A stretch of 46,416 nucleotides of DNA, from assembly GCF_021531475.1 (NCBI RefSeq), contig NZ_JADYTX010000016.1, positions 1 to 46,416 of the forward strand, read 5' to 3'. How positions within the stretch are numbered: the stretch's first letter is position 1; the number at the start of each line of letters is the position of its first letter. A model generated the notes under the pieces. The model had not been told where the DNA came from and searched no databases. It saw only the letters and a program-made list of their open reading frames with translations. The stretch is from Fusobacterium perfoetens (GTDB lineage Bacteria > Fusobacteriota > Fusobacteriia > Fusobacteriales > Fusobacteriaceae). The translations under genes were made by a program, and so were the position numbers. Positions 7,754 through 16,127 of the stretch are shown in pieces.

Positions 7754-9394
7754 CTAATCTTTATAGTATTTAAATTCCACTTTTTTCCCATCAAAAACTA
7801 AACCTATTTTTATTATCTCTTTTATTCCTTCAGTTTTTAACAAAGCATCATATTTTTTATTTTCTATCTGATTAAGAGCTTTTTCTGCCTCTTTTTTTAT
7901 ATCCGTTGTCCTAGCTCTCTTTAATTCAAATATATACCCAGCCCAATTTTTATTTCTTGGTTTCAAAATTATATCTGCTCTACCATACCCTGTTTCAATA
8001 TTTGATTTCATTTCATAAAAATCATCTAAGCCATATAAAAATCCTGCTAAAAGTGTTTGATATGGATTTTCATATTTTTTACTTACATCATAAAAACTCA
8101 TTGCATTTATGACTACATTTTCTAAGATAGTCATTATATACGATATATTTTTGCTATGTAATGCCTCTTTCATAGAAGTGATACTATTATTTACTCCATT
8201 AAAAATAATATCTACAAATAATATTTTAAAAAATGATTGTATTTCTTTATTTGGTATTTTTACTAAATATGTATTTTCGCTTATTTTTTCTTTTATAGTC
8301 AAATATCCTGAAAATAACATTAATTCCCATAAATTGTTGGGAGAAAGAGTATGACCAATAGCTATACTTTCATTTATAAAAACCATTTTTTCTTCGCCAT
8401 TTAACAATTTTTCTAAATTATCAAATGTTGTTTTATCTGAACGAACTAATAAATCTTTTATCAATACATTTCCTGAAGTGTTTATCCAATACGCTTTTAA
8501 TTTTTTCTCATCAGTGTAGTTTAAAATACTCCAAGGATTATAAATCTCTACATTTCCAAACTTATAACCATCATACCAAGATTTTACCTCATCCATTTTA
8601 TAGTCTAAATCAAATTCTTTTAAAACTTTTTCTACTTCTTTTTCTGTTAATCCAAAACATTCGTCATAAGTCTCACTTAAAATTGTATTTATTTTTAAGT
8701 TGTTTAAGTCAGAGAAAATACCAGCCTGTGCTACTCTTATGGCTCCTGTAAGAACTCCCATTTTAAGACTTAAATTAGTTTTTAAAACAGATCCGTATAT
8801 TTCTTTAAAAAATACAGAAGCTCTGTCATAAAAATTATATTCATAAGCCATAGTAAGAGGAGCATCATATTCATCTATAAGAACTACAACTTTTTCTTTA
8901 TAATATTCTTCCAAAATTTTACTTAAAAAATTTAACGCATCATCATAACTTCCATCTATCTCATCAAACCAAATTTTTTCAAATTTTCTTTTATTTCTTT
9001 CATCCAAACTTTCTCTCAAATATTTATATTCTTCATATAAGTTTGAGAAAGTTCTTCTTATGCTTTTTTGCATTTCTTCCCAAGTAGTTCCTTTTATCTC
9101 TTTCATTGAAATAAAAATAACTGGATATTTTCCTTGTTCGGAAAATACAGAAGAATTTTTTATATATAGATTATCAAATAACTTTCTATTTTCATCACTC
9201 TCTCTTACATCAGAAAAATATTTAAGCATTGACATATTAAGAGTTTTTCCAAAACGTCTTGGACGAGTAAAAAGTTTTACCTCAGCTCCATCATTAAGAA
9301 TTTCTTCTATAAATTTTGTTTTATCTATATAAAAATAATCATTTGTTCTTATTTTTTTAAAATCATCTATCCCTATTGGTATTTTTTTTAACAT
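7754..9394 (-). CDS. AAA-ATPase-like / PD-(D/E)XK-like protein (PF09820 + PF08011 type)
   Basis: A 546-residue protein of a large family common in Bacteroidota, Clostridia and Fusobacteria. The N-terminus IPIGIDDFKKIRTNDYFYIDKTKFI and the LFTRPRRFGKTLNMSML P-loop (RRFGKT near residues 46-51) define the AAA-ATPase_like domain. VVVLIDEYDAPL near residue 170 is the Walker B/sensor region. The C-terminal GYGRADIILKPRNKNWAGYIFELKRAR has the D...E-x-K pattern of a PD-(D/E)XK nuclease-like domain. Biological role is unknown; such genes are often multicopy and near mobile or defence loci. The ribosome site GGAGGTGTAAAA supports the start. It sits just upstream of the PtuAB-like pair in the same operon. 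Confidence 0.85.
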   Translation of the reverse strand: MLKKIPIGIDDFKKIRTNDYFYIDKTKFIEEILNDGAEVKLFTRPRRFGKTLNMSMLKYFSDVRESDENRKLFDNLYIKNSSVFSEQGKYPVIFISMKEIKGTTWEEMQKSIRRTFSNLYEEYKYLRESLDERNKRKFEKIWFDEIDGSYDDALNFLSKILEEYYKEKVVVLIDEYDAPLTMAYEYNFYDRASVFFKEIYGSVLKTNLSLKMGVLTGAIRVAQAGIFSDLNNLKINTILSETYDECFGLTEKEVEKVLKEFDLDYKMDEVKSWYDGYKFGNVEIYNPWSILNYTDEKKLKAYWINTSGNVLIKDLLVRSDKTTFDNLEKLLNGEEKMVFINESIAIGHTLSPNNLWELMLFSGYLTIKEKISENTYLVKIPNKEIQSFFKILFVDIIFNGVNNSITSMKEALHSKNISYIMTILENVVINAMSFYDVSKKYENPYQTLLAGFLYGLDDFYEMKSNIETGYGRADIILKPRNKNWAGYIFELKRARTTDIKKEAEKALNQIENKKYDALLKTEGIKEIIKIGLVFDGKKVEFKYYKD

Positions 9395-9442
9395 TTTTAC
9401 ACCTCCAATTACATTTAATTTTTTTACATTCTATTTAAAATT

Positions 9443-10468
9443 TTATCCAATCACTTTATTTTCTCTTAACATTCTCTCTATATTTATATATATATTCTCA
9501 CAGTTTATCTCTCCAAATACTCTTGGTTTCATAACCCCAAAATACTCTTTTTTTATTTTATTACTTACAATTCCTTGAAATTTTTCTCCATAATTAGAGA
9601 TCCATTTCTCTTGGTCTTCAAAAATAATAAAACTAGGAACTCCCACTCCTTGAGCTATATATCTTTCTTTTGTTTCTGTTCCAAAGAAAAAGCTACAATT
9701 TGCAAAAAATCCTTTATAATCTTTCAAATTTTCTATCTCAAACATATATACATTTTTATTATTTTTTAACTCTTTAATAAATTTTGCAGTTTTTCTTTTA
9801 TTTCCCTTTTCATAATAGAAAACTATATTTAATTTTTCCATTGCTAGTTTCTCTATTAGTTTTTTCATCTCTTCCACTGGGAAAAAATCATTTTCAGAGT
9901 CTAAAAAAAGAGAACTAGCAAAAATAGGACTAGAAAAATCCACTCCCTCATTATTTTTCATTCTCTCTCTTATATCTTTTTTCTCATCTTGAGATACTTG
10001 TAAAGCTATCTCTTTATCATAAATAACTTTTACACCATCTATTTTTTCAAGAGGTTTTAAATATTCAAGATTTTTTTCAACCTCATCATAATGTTCTATC
10101 TCTTTAACTAAATATCCACTTCCATTAAAAAATTTCCCATCATCTTTTTTTATCTTATATTTAGCACCAAAGGAAAACATATCCAAAATGCTACTTTTTT
10201 TATCTGATGGAAGTTCGATTATTATATCATATTTCTTTTTTAATATTCTCATACTTTTTAGAAAATAATTAAATTTACCATTTCTTTCTCTTTTATTTAT
10301 ACCCAAAATATTATCTACAATCTTTTTATTTTCTAATATGCAAATATTTTCTTCATAAGTAGCTAAATCTATCTCACTATCTTTGAAAGTTTTTCTCAAA
10401 GAATTTAATAAAGGAACAGCTAAAATACTTTCTTCAAGAGTTGATAATTTTATAACTAAAATTTTCAT
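9443..10468 (-). CDS. Diverged glycosyltransferase family 9 paralogue
   Basis: A 341-residue GT9-like protein and first gene of the minus-strand operon. It aligns end to end with the 4892-5923 heptosyltransferase-like protein (KILVIKLSTLEESILAVPLLNSLRKTFKDSEIDLATYEE against the equivalent N-terminus). Key positions differ: the N-terminal G-D pair is E-E/S, and the C-terminal GNEGGARH block is GTETKERY. Loss of these residues suggests altered or lost catalysis. The ATG at 10468 has GAAAGGTG five bases upstream and is preferred over an in-frame TTG at 10483. It could be a degenerate transferase or one with a different donor; a structural or regulatory role cannot be excluded. Confidence 0.8.
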   Translation of the reverse strand: MKILVIKLSTLEESILAVPLLNSLRKTFKDSEIDLATYEENICILENKKIVDNILGINKRERNGKFNYFLKSMRILKKKYDIIIELPSDKKSSILDMFSFGAKYKIKKDDGKFFNGSGYLVKEIEHYDEVEKNLEYLKPLEKIDGVKVIYDKEIALQVSQDEKKDIRERMKNNEGVDFSSPIFASSLFLDSENDFFPVEEMKKLIEKLAMEKLNIVFYYEKGNKRKTAKFIKELKNNKNVYMFEIENLKDYKGFFANCSFFFGTETKERYIAQGVGVPSFIIFEDQEKWISNYGEKFQGIVSNKIKKEYFGVMKPRVFGEINCENIYINIERMLRENKVIG

Positions 10469-10503
10469 AATAACACCTTTCAAGCCTATTTATTCTTTAT
10501 ATA

Positions 10504-10532
10504 ATTATAGCATATATTTAAAAAAAATCGAA
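10504..10532 (-). promoter_or_regulatory. Putative promoter of the polysaccharide/defence operon
   Basis: On the minus strand, TTCGAT (10532-10527), a 17-bp spacer and TATAAT (10509-10504) preceded by TGC form an extended -10 promoter about 35-60 bp upstream of the first GT9 gene. The next eleven minus-strand genes have gaps of 50 bp or less, so this may drive the whole cluster. Confidence 0.55.
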
Positions 10533-10623
10533 CTATAATTTAAAAAAATAATACTCTTTTGAAAAAAATTACCAAATTATTTTCTCAGTTTATATGTATT
10601 TTTAAGTATACTTACAAAAACTC

Positions 10624-10652
10624 TTCCAATTATTTGTAAAATATTATATAAT
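10624..10652 (+). promoter_or_regulatory. Putative promoter of the aminotransferase gene
   Basis: TTCCAA (10624-10629), 17 bp, TATAAT (10647-10652), located 35 bp before the start codon. It is divergent from the polysaccharide operon promoter within the same 200-bp intergenic region. Confidence 0.5.
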
Positions 10653-10686
10653 AAGGTTAAAGTATAAAATTTAAAGGGGTGTTTTA

Positions 10687-11883
10687 ATGAATATTTCTAA
10701 AAGAGCTAGTAATATAAAAGTTTCTCCTGTTAGAAAATTAATACCATATCAAGAAGAAGCTATCAAAAGAGGAAAAAAAGTTTATCATTTAAATATAGGT
10801 CAACCAGATTTACCAACACCACCAGAATTTACAGAATTTATTGTAAACTCTGGTGAAAAAACTTTATCTTATGCTCATTCAAAAGGAAATCTTGGACTTC
10901 GTCTAGCAATGAGCAAATTTTACAAAGAAAATTTTGATTTAGATTTCAATGAAGAAGAAATTCTTATCACAGCTGGAGGTAGTGAAGCTTTACTTTTTGT
11001 TCTTACTACAATATTTGATGTAGATGATGAAATTTTACTTTCAGAACCATATTATGCAAACTACAACAGTTTCTTTGAAATGTTACAAATAAAAGTAAAT
11101 GCTTTCTCAGCAAAATCTGAAGATGGGTTCCATCTTCCACCAAAAGAAGAAATAATAGCAAAAATAACTCCAAAAACAAAAGCTATTCTTCTTACTCACC
11201 CAGGAAATCCTACAGGAACTGTTTATACTGAAGAAGAATTAAAAATTATTGGAGATATTGCAAAAGAATATAATCTTTATGTAATCAGTGATGAAGTTTA
11301 TAGACTTTTATCTTATGATAACAAAATTGCTACTAGTATGGGTTCTTTCCCAGAATATAGAGAAAATACTATCATAATAGAATCTATTTCAAAAACTTAT
11401 TCAGCTTGTGGAGCAAGAATTGGTGCAATAGTTAGTAAAAATAAAGAGTTTATATCTCAAGTTTATAAATTATGTCAAGCAAGACTTTCTGTATCTACTC
11501 TTGATATGATTGGAGCAGAGGGACTTTACAACACATTAAAAAAAGATTACTTTGATGGAAATAGAGCTATCTATGAAAAAAGAAGAGATGTTATTTACGA
11601 AGGACTTCTTAAAATAGATGGAGTGAAAGTTACAAAACCTGAGGGAGCGTTCTATGTTATGGTTACTCTTCCAGTTGATGACAGTGAAAAATTTGCAATT
11701 TGGATGCTAGAATATTTTGATTATGAGGGAGAAACTGTTATGCTTACTCCTGCTCAAGGTTTCTACAAAACTCCAGATGCAGGAAAACAACAAGTTAGAA
11801 TTTCTTACTGTATAGAAGAGGAAAAAATAAGAAAATCTCTTAAAATCTTAGAAGAGGGATTAAAAAAATATAATTCTAAATAA
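10687..11883 (+). CDS. PLP-dependent class I/II aminotransferase
   Basis: A 398-residue fold-type I aminotransferase of the aspartate aminotransferase family (class I gamma-like). Visible landmarks are HLNIGQPDLPTPPEF near residue 35, LTHPGNPTGTVYTEEEL near 175 (PLP/substrate arginine region), VISDEVYR near 200, and SISKTYSACGARIG near 240 with the Schiff-base lysine. The C-terminal QQVRISYCIEEEKI carries the carboxylate-binding arginine. Length is normal. The start follows AAAGGGGTGTTTTA. It is a single-gene unit with its own promoter and terminator. Substrate (aspartate, aromatic or branched amino acid) cannot be assigned from motifs. Confidence 0.93.
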   Translation: MNISKRASNIKVSPVRKLIPYQEEAIKRGKKVYHLNIGQPDLPTPPEFTEFIVNSGEKTLSYAHSKGNLGLRLAMSKFYKENFDLDFNEEEILITAGGSEALLFVLTTIFDVDDEILLSEPYYANYNSFFEMLQIKVNAFSAKSEDGFHLPPKEEIIAKITPKTKAILLTHPGNPTGTVYTEEELKIIGDIAKEYNLYVISDEVYRLLSYDNKIATSMGSFPEYRENTIIIESISKTYSACGARIGAIVSKNKEFISQVYKLCQARLSVSTLDMIGAEGLYNTLKKDYFDGNRAIYEKRRDVIYEGLLKIDGVKVTKPEGAFYVMVTLPVDDSEKFAIWMLEYFDYEGETVMLTPAQGFYKTPDAGKQQVRISYCIEEEKIRKSLKILEEGLKKYNSK

Positions 11884-11892
11884 TAATTTTAA

Positions 11893-11940
11893 TGGAGCTA
11901 TCGCAACTAAAAAAATATGGTAGCTCTATTTTTTTATTTT
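11893..11940 (+). terminator. Rho-independent terminator of the aminotransferase gene
   Basis: GAGCTATC pairs with GGTAGCTC across a 17-nt A-rich loop and is followed by an uninterrupted T run. It begins about 10 bp after the stop codon. Confidence 0.8.
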
Positions 11941-11999
11941 ATCTTAAATTTTATGATATAATATTTATAATAAATTATAAAATATAGAAAGGATAAGAT

Positions 12000-12733
12000 A
12001 TGTTTAAAGATAGAGAAAAATATTTTGAAATAGAGAAATTTAAAAATTTGAGAGTGAAAGCTTTATTTACTACAAAGGCTATTGGAGATACTGATCTTAA
12101 TTTAGAATCAGGGCAAGAAAATCTAAAAAGATTTTTTAAAACAGAAAAATTAACTCCTTTTTCTTTAGTTGGGCTAAGCAAACTCATTCTGCAAATATAG
12201 TAGATATAAAAAATGATATCCAAGAATTTTTTTATGAAGGTGTTGATGGATTTATAACTCAAAGAAAAGATGTAATACTTATAACAAAACACGCCGATTG
12301 TTTACCAATATATTTTTATGACACTGTAAATAAAGTTATTGGGATTTGTCATTCCGGTTGGAAAGGATCTTTTCAAGAGATTGGAATAAAAGTTATAAAA
12401 AAAATGAATAAAAATTATGGTTCTCTAAAAGAAAATATTTTAATAGGAATTGGTATCGGAATTTCAATGGAAAAATATGAAGTAGGAGATGAATTTTATG
12501 AAAATTTTAAATCAAACTTTTCGAAAGATTTACTAGATTGCTCATTTTCTAAAATAGATGAAAAATGGCATTTTGATAATGTAAGATTTAACCTTGAAAA
12601 CTTTAAAAAATATGGAATCTCACCTAAAAATATTATAGTTTCAGATGAGTGTACTTTTAAAAATCCAAGATTTAGTTCATTTAGAAGAGATAAAAATTTA
12701 GCTAGAAATATTGGAGCTATATTCTTATTTTAG
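12000..12733 (+). pseudogene. pgeF: pgeF (YfiH/laccase-domain peptidoglycan editing factor), one-base frameshift
   Basis: Reading from the ATG at 12000 (ribosome site AGAAAGGATA) gives MFKDREKYFEIEK..., which fails at a TAG at 12198-12200. Shifting frame near 12170/12171 restores a continuous protein to 12733. Restoring one T before GGG would give the expected V-W-A-K-Q-T-H-S segment, so a single T deletion fits. The downstream frame keeps all three metal/catalytic residues of the family: His in QTHSAN, Cys in HADCLPIYFYD and His in CHSGWKG. The protein would act as a nucleoside phosphorylase/peptidoglycan editing enzyme (COG1496). Intact residues after the lesion suggest a recent mutation or a read error in a short T tract. 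A typical -10 (TATAAT at 11957-11962 after TGA) precedes it. Confidence 0.85.
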
Positions 12734-12740
12734 AAAAAAA

Positions 12741-12769
12741 TTGACTTTTAAAAAAATATGATATATACT
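12741..12769 (+). promoter_or_regulatory. Strong promoter of the EamA transporter gene
   Basis: TTGACT (12741-12746), exactly 17 bp, TATACT (12764-12769), beginning 8 bp after the pgeF stop. It lies 34 bp ahead of the start codon and its GGGGGAGA ribosome site. Confidence 0.75.
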
Positions 12770-12802
12770 TCCTTATAATTAAATTGTAAAGGGGGAGATA
12801 TT

Positions 12803-13675
12803 ATGTTTAAAAGCAAATTGATGAATTTATCAGCAATGCTTATTTTTGGAACTATCGCTCTTTTTGTAAGAAATATTAATCTTACATCACCAGAGATAGC
12901 AGTTTTTAGAGGAGTTATTGGGAGTATATTTCTTTTTGGAGTGATACTTTTTTCTAAGGAAAAAACTTCATTTCAAGCAATGAAAAAAAATCTTCCTATT
13001 CTCACAGTTTCAGGATTATTTGTTGGAGGAAATTGGATATTTCTTTTTGAGGCATATAAATATACAACCGTTTCGATTGCTACTTTGAGTTATTATTGTG
13101 CTCCTATATTTGTGACAATTCTTGCTCCTGCTGTCTTAAAAGAAAAAATAACTTTAAAAAAATTTCTTTGTGTCTGCTTGGCAATGGTAGGAATGTTATG
13201 TATAGTTGGAGCTAATAAAAACAGTTCTATTGGAGAATACAATCATTTTTTAGGAATAACTTATGGACTTGCTGCTGCTATTTTCTATGCTGGAGTAATA
13301 CTTCTAAATAAATTTATAAAAGGACTTGGAGGAGTTGAAACAACTGTAAGTCAACTTGTCCTTGCTTCACTTTTGCTTTTCCCATATGTAGCTTTTACAA
13401 CTGGATTTGATTTTTCAAAAATGACTGAAATTTCTTGGGTATATTTAATATTCTTAGGAGTTATTCATACTGGATTTGCATATGTTTTATATTTCTCTTC
13501 ATTAAAAAATTTAAAAAGTAATACAATCGCTGTTCTAAGTTATATTGACCCAATAACTGCCGTTCTTATCTCATCTCTATTTTTAGGAGAAAAGATGACA
13601 ATATTCCAAGTTATTGGAGGAATTTTAATTTTAGGTTCAACATTTATAAGTGAAACTTTAGATAAAAAAGATTGA
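12803..13675 (+). CDS. EamA/DMT-superfamily metabolite exporter
   Basis: A 290-residue inner-membrane protein with ten predicted transmembrane helices arranged as two EamA repeats. The first runs from residue 1 to about 140 (FGTIALFVRNINLTSPEIAVFRG, FVGGNWIFLFEAYKYTTVS) and the second from about 150 to 285 (GFAYVLYFSSLKNLKSNTIAVLSYIDPITAVLIS). The latter is the highly conserved RhaT/YdcZ-type motif. Family members export amino acids, nucleotides or drugs; the substrate here is unknown. The start is supported by GGGGGAGATATT. It converges on a YczE-like gene with a shared hairpin between them. Confidence 0.9.
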   Translation: MFKSKLMNLSAMLIFGTIALFVRNINLTSPEIAVFRGVIGSIFLFGVILFSKEKTSFQAMKKNLPILTVSGLFVGGNWIFLFEAYKYTTVSIATLSYYCAPIFVTILAPAVLKEKITLKKFLCVCLAMVGMLCIVGANKNSSIGEYNHFLGITYGLAAAIFYAGVILLNKFIKGLGGVETTVSQLVLASLLLFPYVAFTTGFDFSKMTEISWVYLIFLGVIHTGFAYVLYFSSLKNLKSNTIAVLSYIDPITAVLISSLFLGEKMTIFQVIGGILILGSTFISETLDKKD

Positions 13676-13682
13676 TAAAAAA

Positions 13683-13718
13683 GGACTGTTGCATTTTTTA
13701 TTAAATTTGCAACAGTCC
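13683..13718. terminator. Bidirectional terminator with GACTGTTGCA stem (repeat family member)
   Basis: GGACTGTTGCA and TGCAACAGTCC form a perfect 11-bp stem between two convergent genes, with A/T runs on both sides. The same sequence recurs at 35773-35806, and related ends bound the 44901-45116 element, so this is more than a chance terminator. Confidence 0.85.
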
Positions 13719-13728
13719 ATTTTATTTT

Positions 13729-14388
13729 TTATCCAAATACTTCTTTTAGATGAAAAACTTCCTCTTTTATATTTCTATGTTTCAGAGTTTTTATATCCAT
13801 CTTATAAACCTTAAAAAATATTTGTAAAAATATTCCCATACTTATAGCAGTAACAACAGTGCCAACTCCAACTTTTCCTCCTAAAAGCCAACCACTTCCA
13901 AGAGCTGAAAGTTCTATTATATTTTTTATAATTCCAACTGGATATTTTGTCTTTTTAGTTATAATTTGCATAAATCCATCTCTTGGACCACAGCCCATAC
14001 CTTGAATCATATAGAAAAAAGTTCCATAAGCATAGAAAAATATTCCTGTCATTAGTAAAATTCCTCTGTATAGATAAGATTCTTTTACTGGAATAAAATC
14101 TAAATACAATATCAAGTCCATAAAAAGTCCTATGCTCAAAAAATTTAATACAGTTCCAAGACCAATTGGTTGTCCAAGAAAAATATCAAGCAAAACTATT
14201 GTTATTCCAAGTCCTATACTTGCTTGACCAATTGTAATTCCTGTTGTTTTAGAAATCCCTTGATGTAAAACGTCCCAAGGAGAAAGTCCCAAATCTGCTT
14301 TTAAAATCATTATACAACCTAAAGCACACATAAAAAGTCCAATATATAATTTTAAATATCTTTTTAATTCTTCTGTTTTTTTATTCAT
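13729..14388 (-). CDS. YczE/YitT-type integral membrane protein
   Basis: A 219-residue membrane protein with five or six hydrophobic segments. CALGCIMILKADLGLSPWDVLHQGISKTTGITIGQASIGLG and GMGCGPRDGFMQIITKKTKYPVG are the two internal-repeat signatures of the YczE family (G-x-x-P-W-D and G-P-R-D-G). Function is unknown; some relatives are linked to thiol, cysteine or vitamin transport, which is not established here. It lies only 18 bp after the ABC transporter ATPase gene on the same strand and may be co-transcribed with the importer, which would hint at a transport accessory role. Confidence 0.85.
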   Translation of the reverse strand: MNKKTEELKRYLKLYIGLFMCALGCIMILKADLGLSPWDVLHQGISKTTGITIGQASIGLGITIVLLDIFLGQPIGLGTVLNFLSIGLFMDLILYLDFIPVKESYLYRGILLMTGIFFYAYGTFFYMIQGMGCGPRDGFMQIITKKTKYPVGIIKNIIELSALGSGWLLGGKVGVGTVVTAISMGIFLQIFFKVYKMDIKTLKHRNIKEEVFHLKEVFG

Positions 14389-14406
14389 ATTATTTTCCCC
14401 AACTTT

Positions 14407-15171
14407 TTATATATTTTCTAACTCTTTTTCAAACTCATAAGAGCCTGGCAATGCTCTTAAAAGTGCTTTTGTATAATCATGTTTTGGATTTTTATAAATT
14501 TCTTCTGGAGTTCCCTCTTCTACAATCTCACCATTTCTCATTATTCCTATTCTATCACACATATGATAAACAACTCTCAAATCATGAGATATAAAAAGAT
14601 AAGAAACCTTAAGTTCTGTTTGAAGTTTTTTAAAAAAATTAAGAATACTTGCTTGACCAGACAAATCCAAAGACGAAACTGCCTCATCGGCTATTAAAAG
14701 TTTTGGGTCAGAAAGAAGTGCTAATATAATAGCAATTCTTTGTTTTTGTCCTCCACTTAGTTCATAAGGATATTTTGATAATATATCCTCACTAAGATTA
14801 GCCATTTCAAGCATCTCTTTAATTTGATATTCCATATTTTTTTTATCTTTCATTTTATTTATTTTAAAAGGTTCTTCTAATATCCAACGAATATTTTTCA
14901 TAGGATTTAGTGATGAATTTGGGTCTTGAAACACCATTTGTATATCTCTAAAACCACTGATTTTTTTACAATTTAATTTTTCCCCTTGAAATATTATCTC
15001 TCCACTTTGAGCTGGTGTAAGACCAGTTAAAACTCTTGCTGTTGTAGATTTTCCACAACCAGATTCTCCAACCAATCCGTAAACTTCTCCCTCTTCAATG
15101 GAAAAAGATATATTTTTTAAAATATGTTTTTCTCCATAATATTTATTAAGATTTTTTATCTCTAGCAACAT
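14407..15171 (-). CDS. Opp/Dpp/Nik-family ABC transporter ATP-binding protein (second ATPase)
   Basis: A 254-residue nucleotide-binding protein. Walker A is GESGCGKST near residue 37, the Q-loop is in VFQDPNSSLNP, the signature is YELSGGQKQR near 142, Walker B is LLIADEAVSSLD near 162 and the H-loop is ISHDL. The C-terminal extension (GTPEEIYKNPKHDYTKALLRALP) is typical of DppF/OppF/NikE. It overlaps the preceding ATPase gene by 26 bp; its ribosome site AAAGGTGAT lies within that gene. It is part of a five-gene peptide/nickel-type importer, and only lacks the zinc-binding C-terminus that its partner has. Confidence 0.93.
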   Translation of the reverse strand: MLLEIKNLNKYYGEKHILKNISFSIEEGEVYGLVGESGCGKSTTARVLTGLTPAQSGEIIFQGEKLNCKKISGFRDIQMVFQDPNSSLNPMKNIRWILEEPFKINKMKDKKNMEYQIKEMLEMANLSEDILSKYPYELSGGQKQRIAIILALLSDPKLLIADEAVSSLDLSGQASILNFFKKLQTELKVSYLFISHDLRVVYHMCDRIGIMRNGEIVEEGTPEEIYKNPKHDYTKALLRALPGSYEFEKELENI

Positions 15172-16120
15172 CTTTTATCACCTTTTCACAAGCTACAAAA
15201 TGATTTTCTGATATTTCCACCAAATCATTTTCACGACAATTATTATAATATTTACATCTGTCACCGAAATAACATTTTTCTCTTTTTCTCACAAGTGGAG
15301 ATATTACAGTACCGGGAACATATGGAAGCATTCTATTTTTATCCTCCATACTAAAAAGCATACTATATAAAGCTCTTGTATAAGGGTGCTTTGCATTTTT
15401 TAAACTTCCCTCTAATATTTCCACACTTCTTCCACCATACATAACCATAACTCTGTCACAGATAGATTCTATTAAAGCTATATCATGAGAAACAAAAATT
15501 ATCGCCATTTTTTTATCTTTATTTAATTTTTTCAAAAGTTTTATAACTCTAAGTTGAGTTCTAAGATCTAGAGCTGTTGTAGATTCATCACAAATTATAA
15601 GAGATGGCTCACATATAACAGCCATAGCTATCATAACTCTTTGTCTTTGCCCTCCTGAAAGTTCATGAGGAAATTTATTATAAGCTTCTTCTGGATTATA
15701 AATATCACACTCTGTTAAAATCTCTATAACTTTTGATTTTCTTTCATCAGCTGACATAGACTTTTTATGGATTTTTAAAATCTCCTCTACTTGTTTTCCT
15801 ATTCTTTTAAGAGGATTTAAAGCACTTAGAGCATCTTGAAACACAAGACTAATTTTATTTCCTCTTATCCCCATCATTTCTTTTTCAGAAAGTTCTAAAA
15901 GATTTTTTCCTTGAAATAAAACTGTACCTGTTGGGTGAAATCTATCTTCCAAAATTCTTATTATACTTTTTGAAGATATACTTTTTCCACAACCAGATTC
16001 TCCAACTATTCCAAATATCTCTCCCTCTTTTACATAAAAATTTAGATTTTCAACTAATGATAAAAGTTGTTCTTTATAATCAACTGATATATTTAAGTTT
16101 TTTACTTCTAATAATTTCAT
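15146..16120 (-). CDS. Opp/Dpp/Nik-family ABC transporter ATP-binding protein (first ATPase)
   Basis: A 324-residue ATPase. Walker A is GESGCGKSIS, the signature is HELSGGQRQR, Walker B is LIICDESTTALD and the H-loop is VSHDI. The C-terminal oligopeptide-transporter domain contains a cysteine cluster (C-Y-F-G-D-R-C-K-Y-Y-N-N-C and C-E), as in OppD/DppD proteins where it can hold an iron-sulfur cluster. The ATG at 16120 is preferred to the one at 16159. It has AAAGGATAA ten bases upstream, matches the usual N-terminus (KLLEVKNLNIS), and avoids overlap with the permease gene. Partner of the 14407-15171 ATPase. Confidence 0.93.
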   Translation of the reverse strand: MKLLEVKNLNISVDYKEQLLSLVENLNFYVKEGEIFGIVGESGCGKSISSKSIIRILEDRFHPTGTVLFQGKNLLELSEKEMMGIRGNKISLVFQDALSALNPLKRIGKQVEEILKIHKKSMSADERKSKVIEILTECDIYNPEEAYNKFPHELSGGQRQRVMIAMAVICEPSLIICDESTTALDLRTQLRVIKLLKKLNKDKKMAIIFVSHDIALIESICDRVMVMYGGRSVEILEGSLKNAKHPYTRALYSMLFSMEDKNRMLPYVPGTVISPLVRKREKCYFGDRCKYYNNCRENDLVEISENHFVACEKVIKDVARDKKS

Positions 16121-16127
16121 TTTTATA

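Noticed and set aside
8109..8751. Plus-strand frames antisense to the AAA-ATPase/PD-(D/E)XK gene
   Set aside because: The minus-strand gene carries clear motifs along its whole length; these frames are compositional shadows.
5940..9394. A retron (Ec78-type) because of the TIGR02646-like HNH protein
   Set aside because: No reverse transcriptase gene or msr/msd-like repeat structure is found beside the pair; the Septu arrangement is simpler.
12803..13675. Co-transcription of the EamA gene with pgeF
   Set aside because: A near-consensus promoter with 17-bp spacing lies between them, so the transporter most likely has its own transcript.
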